From Pyrenula massariospora (taxonomy: Eukaryota > Ascomycota > Eurotiomycetes > Pyrenulales > Pyrenulaceae), in contig JAGFMI010000017.1 of assembly GCA_021030905.1 (NCBI GenBank), positions 248,001 to 312,000 of the forward strand: 64,000 nt of DNA, in the 5' to 3' direction. This document shows, one piece after another, positions 31,668 through 41,534 of the stretch. The notes beneath the pieces were generated by a model. It was not told where the DNA came from. It saw nothing but the letters and a program-made list of their open reading frames with translations, and did no database searches. Made by a program: the position numbers and the translations under genes. Each line of letters starts with the position of its first letter. The first letter of the stretch is position 1.

Positions 31668-32345
31668 TTAAATCGAGGCATCATGGATAGCTTTCAGCGC
31701 AGCGCTCAACTGCGCCTCCACGGACCCCTGTGCGTCGACGACAACCGCGTCCGTTTCGTCCGCATCCGGTGCCGCCAGGTTGTCCATCTTCTCGCGGAAA
31801 TTGCGCTCCGCGAGCTCCGGGGTCTCGGCGCCGAGGAAGCGGTGGCGTAGGGTTTCCTCAGTGATGAGTAGCAGAATGAATTGCGTAGTGATGGGCTGAG
31901 CACCATCAATGGTTACGAGAGCGTTGCGTAGCGCTTCCCGGTGCTGTTTGCGGTGCGCAGGGAAGGTTAGGATTAGGTACTCCGGCGCGCCGCAGTTCCC
32001 CGTTCTCATGGGGAGGGTGTCGTCATCACGCCGCTCTCGAACGGCGATGCCCATGCGGTTCATGCGCGCGACGGCGTTGCGGCGGTAGATCTGTTTCCAA
32101 GTGGCGGAGCCTTCGTTGCTAGGGCCGGCGAGCATGTTGGCGGAGGAGTGGGCGAAGGCGTGGATGGGGGAGCCGTCGAGCCAAGGGCAGCGGAGGCGGA
32201 GAGCGAGGGAGGAGGCGAGGTGGGTGAGGCCCATGACGTGGGTGCCGCAGAGGAGAAGGAGGTGGGTGGGCGCGTGCTGGGCGGCGTTGAAACCGAATTG
32301 GACTCTGGAGTCGCGGGGGAGAGAGGGGGTTGGGGGGCGGTGCAT
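31668..32345 (-). CDS. Gluconokinase-like P-loop protein with degenerate Walker A
   Basis: A single exon of 225 aa from ATG 32345. The fold elements follow gluconokinase order: a beta strand and loop THLLLLCGTHVMGLTHLA where the P-loop belongs, RLRCPWLDGSPIHAF (compare the family's PFIEGDDFH), an M..G...W region, EYLILTFPAHRKQHREALR (compare CSALKRKYRD) and a C-terminal VDAQGSVEAQLSAALKAI like the family's VDVNQSIEE..A. The P-loop Lys is missing (GLT instead of GKS/GKT), as are the inner glycines, so ATP binding is doubtful. It may be a pseudokinase or regulatory protein. The homology call is from pattern memory, not a search. Confidence 0.6.
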   Translation of the reverse strand: MHRPPTPSLPRDSRVQFGFNAAQHAPTHLLLLCGTHVMGLTHLASSLALRLRCPWLDGSPIHAFAHSSANMLAGPSNEGSATWKQIYRRNAVARMNRMGIAVRERRDDDTLPMRTGNCGAPEYLILTFPAHRKQHREALRNALVTIDGAQPITTQFILLLITEETLRHRFLGAETPELAERNFREKMDNLAAPDADETDAVVVDAQGSVEAQLSAALKAIHDASI

Positions 32346-33959
32346 GGTGGGTGGATGTGGGCTGTGGAAGATGGGAGGTGATGGAGAGATTTATGCAGCA
32401 GACTGGGCAAGTGTATGGAAAATCAATAGTATATGTAAGAGAGATCTAATTTGTTAACTTGTCTTGCTCCTGAATCTTGAACTAAGACTCATATGGTGAC
32501 AGCAATGGAGACCGGTGGACGTTTCTCTACCTTGCAATGTTCTTCAATGGACTTGGTGGTATGATGAAAGGACTTAGAAGTCGTCTTGTGACATCGAGAA
32601 GTTGGTTTCCTGACACCATGGCAAGTTAACGTACAATTGGAGGCTGCCTAATTGTAAGGCGGGCTGCGGCTAAAATCCGGCGGTCTTGAAAACGAATTCA
32701 TGTCAAGGGTTGCGTTCCGCTTTGACGGCCTTCAAGGACCCTTTGGACAAAACTTAAGTCCGGACGCCAAGGAATGCTCCTTTTTCCACTTGGTGTCCTT
32801 TCCCTAGATTCGTTGATAAATCCTGTTCCATTGCTCACAACCACGTGGCAAAGACGTCTGTTGCTCTTTGATATCCTGTATGGCCGTCATCACAGATTCA
32901 TTTTGAGCATGCTTCTGAATGAATGGATCCAGTTCACGCATAAATCTAAACTTCGAGACGACGAAGAAGCTACATATCCTCAGAAAAATTTGAGCAAGAA
33001 TCCGACCCGGAACCAGTACGAGGAATTGGATGGCTGAGCATTCAAGGCAGTCAAGGGAGATATGATAATTTAGAGCAGTTGAACCGCTGAAAATTGAGAG
33101 TATTTAAGGAAGAGAATCGTTATCTAAGTGAGCTATTAAATAAATTTAAGATATTGTCGAAAATAAATTTGCTGTTCGCGTCTACTAGAGCGGCGCGGAT
33201 AAGGAAACGTAATTTTTGAAGTATAGGGGCCCAGAGACGGTGAGAAATCAGCCAATCAATTAAAGTGGGACCTACACAGGCGACGCCGTTCGGACCGTGT
33301 CCTCGCGTCTGGCTTCACACGATGGTGCACCTTCTTGCATTTACTACAGTACACGTTCGCTTATCTACATCTGGAAAGACAACTGTGCCCATCACAAATC
33401 GATAATATCCTTACCTTCAAGCGGCTTACGCGCCGGAGCTGGCAGCATACACAGAACATCATAGAGAGCGAGACATAGCCTTCCAAGAGCTCGCAACCGG
33501 CTCTGTAGCTGGCAATATGATATAATTGATGGCGTACTTGATCTCGTGCTTGATCCTGTGTGTATAGACGCGTTTCTAGGTATATATAGCTCTCTGTTAT
33601 CCTTTATGTTATTGTTTTTCTTTTCTATTTACATGCCTGTTTTGATGGCGTCCATCCACACGATCACAGCTGCGTTTTCGCGGTATGTTATTGTGATAAG
33701 CTCCAACCTAATGCCGTAATTCTCCGCAGAAGCCTACTTCGTGATACTTTCAGACTAGGGCTAGAACTCTTATAATATTAGATGAGACAGGGTCAGCCCT
33801 ACACTTATAGGTATTCCCACTTGCACGAAATCTTCCCGTCTGTATCGGCAATGATAGAAGCCCAAGTTATCTACTGAACAAGGACGAAGGGTTTGGAGAA
33901 GACCTAGAGATAAGTTTTTTTACGAATTAGATTCCTATGCGACGCTGTAAAATTCGTAA
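32346..33959. other. Intergenic, AT-rich in part
   Basis: No supported gene. An 87-codon frame near 32774-33037 lacks features. Sequence at 33060-33180 is AT-rich. Confidence 0.4.
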
Positions 33960-34057
33960 GACGTGATGGCCGAGCGGTCTAAGGCGATTGACTAGAATCA
34001 TCTAAGTTCTGCTATCAATTCTCTTCGGAGGCGTAGGTTCAAATCCTACTCACGTCG
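33960..34057 (+). tRNA. tRNA-Ser(AGA) with a 16-nt intron
   Basis: A 98-nt gene. The acceptor stem GACGTGA pairs with TCACGTC. D-arm GGCCGAGCGGTCTAAGGC is typical of serine tRNAs. The anticodon stem ATTGA/TCAAT (33987-33991 and 34015-34019) holds CT-AGA-A, with the intron 33998-34013 right after position 37. A class II variable arm and T-arm GTAGGTTCAAATCCTAC follow. A T run starts at 34102. Confidence 0.92.
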
Positions 34058-34285
34058 TTAGAAAGGGGTCGAAGATATACAAGGGTGGAATAGAACCAAA
34101 GTTTTGCCCTATCGTCTCGTTCTCTTTGTATTTTGGTTGTCTCTCATCTCGTTTTCTTTACTTTGTAATGGTTCTACAGTTGACCGTTGGAGCAGCCCGC
34201 GAAACCTTCCTAATTGGGAAGGATTCTTGGCATACCTTTATCTATGTGCGCCTGTACGCACAACTCTGTGATCCTTTATAGCTGA
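34058..34285 (+). repeat. tRNA-linked tail repeat, copy B
   Basis: Counterpart of the repeat at 25558-25785. The identical 25-bp block is at 34102-34126. Later shared blocks cover the CCTTCC/GGAAGG hairpin, TTCTTGGCA and GCGCCTGTA. The tRNA genes in front differ in anticodon and intron, so the tail is more alike than a whole-locus copy would predict. Confidence 0.7.
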
Positions 34286-35579
34286 ATATCCGTAACATCG
34301 GCTCATATTCATAGGCCTTTACCCCCTAGGCAGCGATCCATTACAACTTCGTCAATCGATCAAGAATTACAATGGATGGAGGACTACTTTTAGGTCCGGT
34401 GTTTGTCTGAAGGATCTCAATCTATCAATGAGGCTAAGATGTCGATGTATATTTTCAATCTTCTATCACAGAAGAAGTGCAGAATAAATTGCACATCTCT
34501 TAATTTTTAGCTCAGTCCTTCTGATGGCCCCAAGATAGCTGAAGAGATTTGGCTACCGCAGACGCCGCATGTCACACCAAAGAGGGAAGTAACTACGACT
34601 CATGAGGACGTTATGTCTGCGGACACATTACTTGCCCACTACGCCTCCATGAAGTCCGCAGTTGCGCCCCTGGGCCATGAAGTTGATGCTCGATGTATAT
34701 GCTTCCCTACCTATCTGACTTCCTGCAGTCCTGCTCTGTCCGCTGATGTTTTATGTTGGTCCGTGCCCCAAGAGCTCCGACAAACCCGAGGCTTGGGCAC
34801 ACAGGTCGTGGCCGCCCCTTCAGGCTCTTCATGCCGACTGTCAGCCATGATTTCTGTCACCCAGCCTCGAGCCGCACCCCAGGACTGCACCAGTCCAAGG
34901 ATGGTAAGGTGCTTTTCTTACCCCGCATTCTGCGCCAAGGCCAGCTTGAAAAGCGACGTCGCCAAGCAATCCCCTCCTCACCTACATCCATCACCTCAAT
35001 GGTATACAGGATGCCACCTCACGATAATCTTGCTGATTTCTCCGTGATTGTATTCTGGCTGACGATCCCGGACTATCGACCCTGCTAGTCAGGGACGTTC
35101 TCGCAGCTGTTGGCTACTTGATAGTCACCCGAGGTCCTAGCACGGCCACATGCTGGCATGGACCTCATTTTCCAAATAACGTACAGTATAACGTCCGAGG
35201 CCCAACCTATACCTGAGTCCTCCATCTCCATTCGCCTTCTTCCCCTGCATAATTCGTCATCACCCACGAATCGGATTATCTGGAGTCGCGCTCCCCTGTC
35301 TTTTTCCCCAGACTTTTCCCCAGATTGTTCTAAACTTTGCCGTCAGCCAAACGTCTTCTGAAACAAGAAGCGCACCATGGACCGAGGCTTCCATTGCCTA
35401 TAGGTGGCACATGTGAGTGTGGGCTGAATGGCATGGTCATCGGACTTCTTTTAAGAAGCCTCTGACCTGCCTCATTTCCTATGACGCCTTCAATTTCATC
35501 CGTCTAGGTTGCTCTGGTACCTCATTATCGATTCCATCAAATCTTGCATTTACACACTTTCATTAAACAAAGGCCCGCC
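34286..35579. other. Intergenic upstream of the HsbA gene
   Basis: No supported gene. A 144-codon ATG frame (34613-35047) crosses the inverted-repeat element at 34787-34869 and is probably chance. The last ~300 bases look like promoter and leader (pyrimidine-rich). Confidence 0.45.
34787..34869. repeat. MITE-like inverted-repeat element, copy 2
   Basis: An 83-bp palindromic copy. The left end begins CGAGGCTTGGG; the right end (34844-34869) is nearly identical to the right end of copy 1 at 17512-17537. It is shorter than copy 1, with the middle reduced; no clear target duplication. Confidence 0.6.
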
Positions 35580-36407
35580 ATGAAATTCCTCGTAACGCTC
35601 TTTGCAGCTGGCGCCATTGCCTCTTCCTTGGGCACTCCCTTGGTCAAGAAAGCCTCCCTCATTGAGCGCGATGCTGCCACCGTTACTAGTGCCATCGCTT
35701 CCATCAGTGATGCCACCAAAAGCTTAGACACTGCAGTCAAAGGCTTCAATGGCGCTGGACAAGCTCCTGGTGTCCAAGCAGCCTCGCAAAAGGTGATCGA
35801 TGCTATCAAAGGTGGCACCACTGCCGTTCAAGGATCAGGAGACCTGTCTCAAACCGAAGCTCTTACCCTCACACAACCAGTCCAGGACCTCGGAAACCTC
35901 GTTAACACCACAGTGAACGATGCCATCTCTAAAAAGCAGGCTTTCGCCTCTGCCGGCGTCGGCTCTGTCGTCCTCGACCAGCTCACTCAGCAACGCGACG
36001 CCGCCAAAACCTTCTCCGACACCGTAACATCTAAGGTTCCTCAAGCACTTCAAGGTGTTGCCGCCGGTCTCGCGAACCCGATCAACCAGGCTCTCGACAA
36101 CGGCGTACAACAGTTCTCAGACCAGAAAGGCTCTGGTGGTGGCGGCAGCTCCAGCGCCAGTGGGAGTGCCTCTGCTTCTGCCACCGGCTCATCGGGTAGC
36201 AGTGCTTCATCTGCCGGCTCGTCATCCGCCGCTGCCAGCACCACAGCTAGCGCTACTGGTGGCTCAGTCGGCACAACGACCTTACCGAGCTCGTCATCCG
36301 CCGTCTCACCCAGCATTTCGTCATTCACTGGTGCTGCTATGCCGACCGCCTTTGCCAATGTCGGTGCAGCTGCCGTCGCTGCATTCGCTGCTGTCGCTGC
36401 TCTCTGA
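35580..36407 (+). CDS. hsbA: Hydrophobic surface-binding protein A (HsbA) family, cell-wall/secreted
   Basis: A single exon of 275 aa from ATG 35580 (MKFLVTLFAAGAIASSLGTP), a clear signal peptide. The HsbA-type helical domain follows (about residues 25-180): VTSAIASISDATKSLDTAVK, alternating polar/hydrophobic repeats and VLDQLTQQRDAAKTFSD. Then come a Gly/Ser/Ala/Thr-rich linker, probably O-glycosylated, and a hydrophobic C-terminus (AAAVAAFAAVAAL) that suggests a GPI anchor. HsbA proteins coat hydrophobic surfaces and help recruit cutinase in Aspergillus; related galactomannoproteins sit in the wall. The precise role here is unknown. Confidence 0.88.
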   Translation: MKFLVTLFAAGAIASSLGTPLVKKASLIERDAATVTSAIASISDATKSLDTAVKGFNGAGQAPGVQAASQKVIDAIKGGTTAVQGSGDLSQTEALTLTQPVQDLGNLVNTTVNDAISKKQAFASAGVGSVVLDQLTQQRDAAKTFSDTVTSKVPQALQGVAAGLANPINQALDNGVQQFSDQKGSGGGGSSSASGSASASATGSSGSSASSAGSSSAAASTTASATGGSVGTTTLPSSSSAVSPSISSFTGAAMPTAFANVGAAAVAAFAAVAAL

Positions 36408-37564
36408 GCGTTAGAAAAGTCATTTTCTATCATTCTAGATCAGGCGCTGACAGGAATAAGTGGGGGGATCATGTTTTGACGTGTTGTGGAGGTAATGGCA
36501 GATGAAGTCGCGTGCTGTATCGTTTTGATCATGTAAAATACTACTGGTAGTATAAAAGAAGGAAAACATGTTTAAATTCTGCCCTGTAGGGAGATGCGCA
36601 TAAGCAATTCCACCAGCCACGTGATTCTTACCGAAGTCAGCGTAATACCTGACGCTACTCGTCGAAAAAAATCACCCTAGAAGCAGGAAAATTAAAAACG
36701 TGACTCGTTCGAGAATATCTCATAGCTCGTAGTCATGCTTTGGGGGTCTGATGATTGCATGTGATGTCGGCTTCAGACGTGACCTGTGAAATTATTGAGT
36801 GGCTCATCGCAATGCCAGTTGTTGTCCCGCCTAAAACCGGGAAACCTGCGGCAGACAGCGATCAACCTGTAAAGAAGGGGTATCCAGTTCTAGTTGCTAA
36901 ACTTCCGCAAGGATATAGTAAATACTTTCCATCAGGGGTAGTGAGTTGTCTCAGATCATAGCTATAGAATCCTGCTAGGTTTGTACGCCTTTATTTGAGA
37001 TTAGAATAGGAGAGTACAGTGTTCCACAATAGCGGAAGGGTAGAGGGTCTGGTAAGTGGAGTAGTCAGGGGTGTGACTGACTCATTTCAGTCGAAATTTT
37101 TGGATGGGGACATCCAAGACAGGCCGCGGCATTTCCTTGATTAAATTAGTGCTTATAGGGGAGCTCTTAGCTTTTCAAATGCGAAGGATCTTTGGGAGAT
37201 TAGTGAACGCTTTATATAGAGAAAATATTTGCCGCAGCATTTGGCTGCTGAATTTTTCTGTAGTGAAAGGCAGACTCCGACAACCGCATTTCAGCCTCCG
37301 AAACACATTTCCGAGAGTACCTTTGAATCCGATTGGGTTCTCACTCTCCTCTTCGTAGAGTAAAATCCAGGATGGACAAATTCACTGACCGAAGGACCGA
37401 GTTTGGACTTATCAAATGATACTCGCCTGTGGCGTGAAGGTGCCGGATCTCCGACCCAACTCTCCTGCTCGAACTTTATTCCAAAGCACAAACAGAATGC
37501 CTGCTTAGTCGCAGGATCAATCATACATTGGGAATATTTTGTTGGACCATTCGGAGCAGAGAAC
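36408..37564. other. Intergenic
   Basis: No supported gene; two frames of 68 and 84 codons (near 36755 and 37104) are AT-rich and featureless. Confidence 0.4.
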
Positions 37565-39508
37565 ATGAAGCTTACAGACCTCCCACCAGAAATTGTCTCG
37601 CAGATAGCATGCTGTCTCGACACTGCTTCAAACGTTATCAGCTTAGCCCTCGCGTGCCGTAAGCTACATGCTCAGCTTTCTCAAGACGAGTTTATTGTAT
37701 TAAAAGGCTTGGTTGAACGCTTCTACCCTGCTGTGCGTCCCGCTGGACTATGGAAAGACACCGCTCGAGCTCTGTTGTCTCGATCTAGAGCTTGGGATCG
37801 GCACTCATTCTTTGGGCGAGTGCTAGAACCTGTGGTGCCCGAAATCTCTCAATCTATCCGGCATAAAATAGGGTATCGTCCAGCCATAGATTGCTATGAC
37901 CACTGGACTGGGGGAAGATATTCTGATCGAAGGGAGATATTGGCATGGGGAGCAGGGCCACGGGTTATCATGCGAAGACGGCGAGCGTCAGCGATTGATT
38001 ACGAAGAAGATGATCGACCGGTCAAGCCTAGAGTTGAATGGAGCTACTATGATTCTGGAGGGACTGGATCTGCTCATGAAGATATCCTGGATCTCAAGAT
38101 CTTGCGGCCGGGGCAGAGAAGAGATGTGCATGGTGAAGAGATATTGATCCGAAGGGCGAATGATGAGATCTCAATGCTTAATTTCGACTACCTCAAGAAT
38201 GAATTCACACCACAAGCCAGCCTCAGAGTCGAGGGAACAGTCGACTGCGTGGACATCAACGCCGCCACAGACCCTCTCATAGCGGTCTGCCAAAAAGATG
38301 CAGGAACTAGTCTCTTCCCCATCCGCGGTCATGATACCGGTGCAATTATTTCCGTTGGTCGGATTGCTAAGGATCCCTTGGAACATCACAGCATGAAAAA
38401 TCGCACGGTTAAGTTCTTGAATAACGAGCGTGTGGCCATTGCGAAGCATTCTCCGGATTTCTCTGGCCCATGCCCAGTCAACGTGTACCAGGTTAGGCCC
38501 GACGGTTCTGACAATCACATATTTCAAGCTGAGGAGACTTTCCACCCCCTTCCCGGCGAAGGCTTCAATTCTCAAAATCCTCGAGGGCACGCTAATACCA
38601 TCGCCACGCTCCCTCTGCAATCCATCCTCGGCGGGAACGACGGCGACATCTTCCTAACGGGTTGGTCTGACGGCCTTGTAAGGTATGTTTCCCCTCTCAT
38701 CCCCACCTATCATATCACACCACCTCCCATCAAAGCCACGTCCCTAACCACCCACCCAACCCGCAGACTCCACGACCTCCGCTCCCCATCCACCCTCACC
38801 ACCTACGGCACCCCCCACCCCACAACCTTCCTCGACACCGCCGAACCCGACGCCCAAATCTTCTCCCTCCTCCCCCTCTCCCCCACCCACTTCCTCGCCG
38901 GCTCCTCCCAAAACGCAACCCTCAAAACCTTCGACCTCCGCCTCCCCACGCTCCCCCTCTACTCCCACCTCCACGCCACCCCCTTCTTCCCCTCCAACCC
39001 CCGCCGCCCCGCCACCCGCAGCGCGGCAGAAACCTCACACCTCCTCCTCGCCACGCCCAGGCCGCCGATCAATCTACTGCTGAGCATCCCGTTTGCGGCG
39101 GCCACGCAATCACACACCCGCGCAACCAACCGGCGCTACGGCGGGCCCGTGTACGCCCTTTCCTCCCCCTCCCCCTTATCCCGCACCGTCTTCGCCGGCA
39201 TAAGCAACCATGTGCTGCAGCTCGACCTGGCATCGACAGATGACATACTCTCCCCACACAAGCTATCGCACGACTGGGATGTGCTGGGCGGACGCGAAGC
39301 GGGAGGCGCGGCAGGGAGAGTTGGAGGGGAAGGAAGCGAGGGGGTGTTGGAGTTGAGCTGCTACGAGCGGCCAGCGGGGACGAGCGTGGCGCCGGTGCTG
39401 AGGAAGCAGGCGCGGTGGGGGAATATGTGGGTTGGGGCGCGGGATGGGTGTCTGGGGTGGGATGGGCGGTGGGGGGTTGCGGGGGGTGGTGGGAGTTGGA
39501 GGGGGTGA
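37565..39508 (+). CDS. F-box protein with WD-like C-terminal region (2 exons)
   Basis: Exons are 37565-38682 and 38767-39508 (619 aa). The ATG at 37565 starts MKLTDLPPEIVSQIACCLD, a standard F-box that binds Skp1 in SCF ubiquitin ligases. The rest has beta-propeller-like strings (DGLVRLHDLRSP, ATLKTFDLRLP, GPVYALSSPSPL), suggesting WD40-type substrate recognition. The intron (GTATGT..CCGCAG, 84 nt) has a length divisible by three and no stop, so unspliced RNA would still read through; splicing restores the LVRLHDLRSP strand. The downstream third is very C/G-rich, unlike the first exon. The substrate is unknown. Confidence 0.78.
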   Translation: MKLTDLPPEIVSQIACCLDTASNVISLALACRKLHAQLSQDEFIVLKGLVERFYPAVRPAGLWKDTARALLSRSRAWDRHSFFGRVLEPVVPEISQSIRHKIGYRPAIDCYDHWTGGRYSDRREILAWGAGPRVIMRRRRASAIDYEEDDRPVKPRVEWSYYDSGGTGSAHEDILDLKILRPGQRRDVHGEEILIRRANDEISMLNFDYLKNEFTPQASLRVEGTVDCVDINAATDPLIAVCQKDAGTSLFPIRGHDTGAIISVGRIAKDPLEHHSMKNRTVKFLNNERVAIAKHSPDFSGPCPVNVYQVRPDGSDNHIFQAEETFHPLPGEGFNSQNPRGHANTIATLPLQSILGGNDGDIFLTGWSDGLVRYVSPLIPTYHITPPPIKATSLTTHPTRRLHDLRSPSTLTTYGTPHPTTFLDTAEPDAQIFSLLPLSPTHFLAGSSQNATLKTFDLRLPTLPLYSHLHATPFFPSNPRRPATRSAAETSHLLLATPRPPINLLLSIPFAAATQSHTRATNRRYGGPVYALSSPSPLSRTVFAGISNHVLQLDLASTDDILSPHKLSHDWDVLGGREAGGAAGRVGGEGSEGVLELSCYERPAGTSVAPVLRKQARWGNMWVGARDGCLGWDGRWGVAGGGGSWRG

Positions 39509-40420
39509 AGGGTGGGAGGGGAGGGGGGGAGATCTAGGATGCATTGGGCGAACATTGTGGTTACTTAGATACTACGGAGGGAGAGGGACCAGGTTCGAGA
39601 GGATTGCATAAGGTATCAAGGGTTATAGAGTGGAGTCGGGGATTGATTGGGTGTTCTTTGTCCGATAGACTGGTTAGACTTTGTTTAATGCTTGATTTGT
39701 CGAGAGTCCTTGTCCTGACACAGCCCATATATCCCGCACATTTCTATGTGCATAGTTTTGAGTGTAAAAACATCAACCCAAATCTTCTCCAGCACTCGAC
39801 AGTTCGGCGTATCGAGGTCTTCTTCGTACCACACGGGCTGTTCTAGCATTTAACTAGGCCCCTCCCGAGCTCTTTTAACTCTCAAATGCACGTATTCAAG
39901 CTTCAGCAACGCAGCACGGGCGGCATTGCTTTCCTGCCTTCGCTGACCGCAGTCTTTCTTTCTGGAAGAGGCGGCGTAGCGTGGTACCGATTCTTCGAAG
40001 AGTCCACTAATAAGGCCACAAGGAAGGTAATCCAGATCTCGTTGCTATTGGAGATTGCGTGTTACCTGACACTGCGGCTCATTGGGTTCGTTTTTCACAG
40101 GCTCGCCATCTTTGATCTTGCGCTTTATGACATCCGAGCAGATCTGCCCTACAGCTATCACATGCTGTGTAGACATGATGAAACAACAACCCCCCTTCTC
40201 CATCGCTAGGGCAGCTTTCCCCGTGGATTAGGCAGCCGGCTCGGGAAATTCTTCGAGTCAGCGCGTCCACCACTTTCACCCTGGCTCGTATGGAAGACCT
40301 TAACCGCCCACCATTGTACGCAATTATCTCGTAGACGACCAAGACCAGAAGCGACACTCCTGCGAGCTGAAATCGTTACCCCTCACATATCGTTCGTTTC
40401 AGAATTTGCTCGAAAGTAGG
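39509..40420. other. Intergenic between convergent genes
   Basis: No supported gene. A 107-codon ATG frame at 39886-40209 lacks recognisable features. Confidence 0.4.
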
Positions 40421-40747
40421 CTATCCTTTTCCCGGAGCTTTAGGATCCATCTCAACAGGCAAGTCCATCCCCACCCTCCTCGCAGTCAACCTCACCCGCT
40501 CCTCCTCACTCATGTCCATGCCCGGATTGTACCGCTCGAGCAGCATCTTGTACGTACGCTGCGCGCGTGCGAACTGGAGGAACTGCTCGGCTTCTTGGAT
40601 CTTGCGGAGCGGGGTGGGGTGGGGGCTGGCGAGGGAGGCGCGGATGTGGGATTGTAGGGGGGATACGGTGGAGTGGGGCGGGAGTTCGCGGAGGAGGCGT
40701 CGGTAGAGGGAGCGAAGGGCGGGGGTGTGGTGGGTTGAGGGGGACAT
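40421..40747 (-). CDS. FMC1: LYR-motif ATP synthase assembly factor Fmc1
   Basis: A single exon of 108 aa from ATG 40747. It has the LYR tripeptide early (ALRSLYRRLLRELP), a short helical middle, EAEQFLQFARAQRTYKMLLE, RYNPGMDMSEEERVRLTARR and VGMDLPVE near the end, as in the fungal Fmc1 family. In yeast Fmc1 helps assemble mitochondrial F1-ATPase in the matrix, with Atp12. The frame is open six codons upstream without an ATG. The gene is compact and GC-rich. Confidence 0.85.
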   Translation of the reverse strand: MSPSTHHTPALRSLYRRLLRELPPHSTVSPLQSHIRASLASPHPTPLRKIQEAEQFLQFARAQRTYKMLLERYNPGMDMSEEERVRLTARRVGMDLPVEMDPKAPGKG

Positions 40748-41179
40748 TGTGAGGACAGGTGACAACTGTGGGAAGAAGTGGTGAGTTTATAAGTGTTGCT
40801 GGGGATGATGTCGAAAAGCCCGGATGATGGATGAGATGAGGTGGGATGGGAAGGTTAGGCGAGAGGTTGGTCTGTGCGGGTGTTGGGCTCTTTCCCCGTT
40901 CTCATCCTCGCTAGTATTTTTGGTCAATCACCCTAATCAAATTCTAGACCCTTATTTTAGTTATCCTTCTCTAGCCGCTCGCACATGCATTTGATGTCTA
41001 GACTCTCGAGCCTCTAGGCCGTACTTAATTACACTGATGATCATAGTCATACAATTAAAGACCCTTTGAACAACTGTGATACAATTACGCGCTTCCTCAA
41101 AATCCCACTTACAACCGCAATTGCAAAACCCCCTTTCCTCTCTCTCAATGCTCTACATCTCTTCGTCTCTCCCACCCAC
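40748..41179. other. Intergenic
   Basis: Promoter side of the Fmc1 gene and 3' side of the secreted peptide gene; nothing else seen. Confidence 0.4.
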
Positions 41180-41534
41180 TCACGGGCAGTTACTGCACTG
41201 ATAATAATTATTCAACGGCCCATCGCAAGTCCCCGTGTTGACCTTGTTGCACGTCCCGCCCTGGCAGTGACCCTGACACGGATGTCCCGCAGCCACATCC
41301 GCGCAGTTGGGGATGTACCATGGGTTGGAGGGGGAGTTGGGGATACAGTCGCTGTAGCGTGTCAGGTATAGCTTCTCATGTAGGTAGGTAGGGGTTTGAG
41401 GAGTAGGGGGAGGTGAGGATGTACCGCTTCTCGAGGAGCATGGCGCCTTCGTCCGAGGCGAGGGGACCGGCTGAGACGTAAGTCGCGGCTGCTGCGAGGA
41501 GGAGGGTGATGGCTTTGGTACTGGGGAACAGCAT
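41180..41534 (-). CDS. Small secreted cysteine-rich protein with Kex2 site (2 exons)
   Basis: Minus-strand exons are 41534-41425 and 41351-41180 (93 aa). The 73-nt intron starts GTACAT and ends CTACAG. Exon 1 codes a signal peptide (MLFPSTKAITLLLAAAATYV), a short pro-segment and LLEKR. The Lys-Arg is a Kex2 site completed across the splice junction, so the mature part should begin DCIPNSPSNPWYIPNC. It has eight cysteines (DC, NC, PC, HC, TC, TC, QC, NC) in about 56 residues. The layout fits a disulfide-stabilised apoplastic or antimicrobial peptide; no family is recognised. Confidence 0.72.

Noticed and set aside
34613-35047. 144-codon ATG frame
   Set aside because: Runs across a palindromic repeat element and has no recognisable feature.
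39886-40209. 107-codon ATG frame in the F-box/Fmc1 gap
   Set aside because: No recognisable features; lies between two convergent 3' ends.
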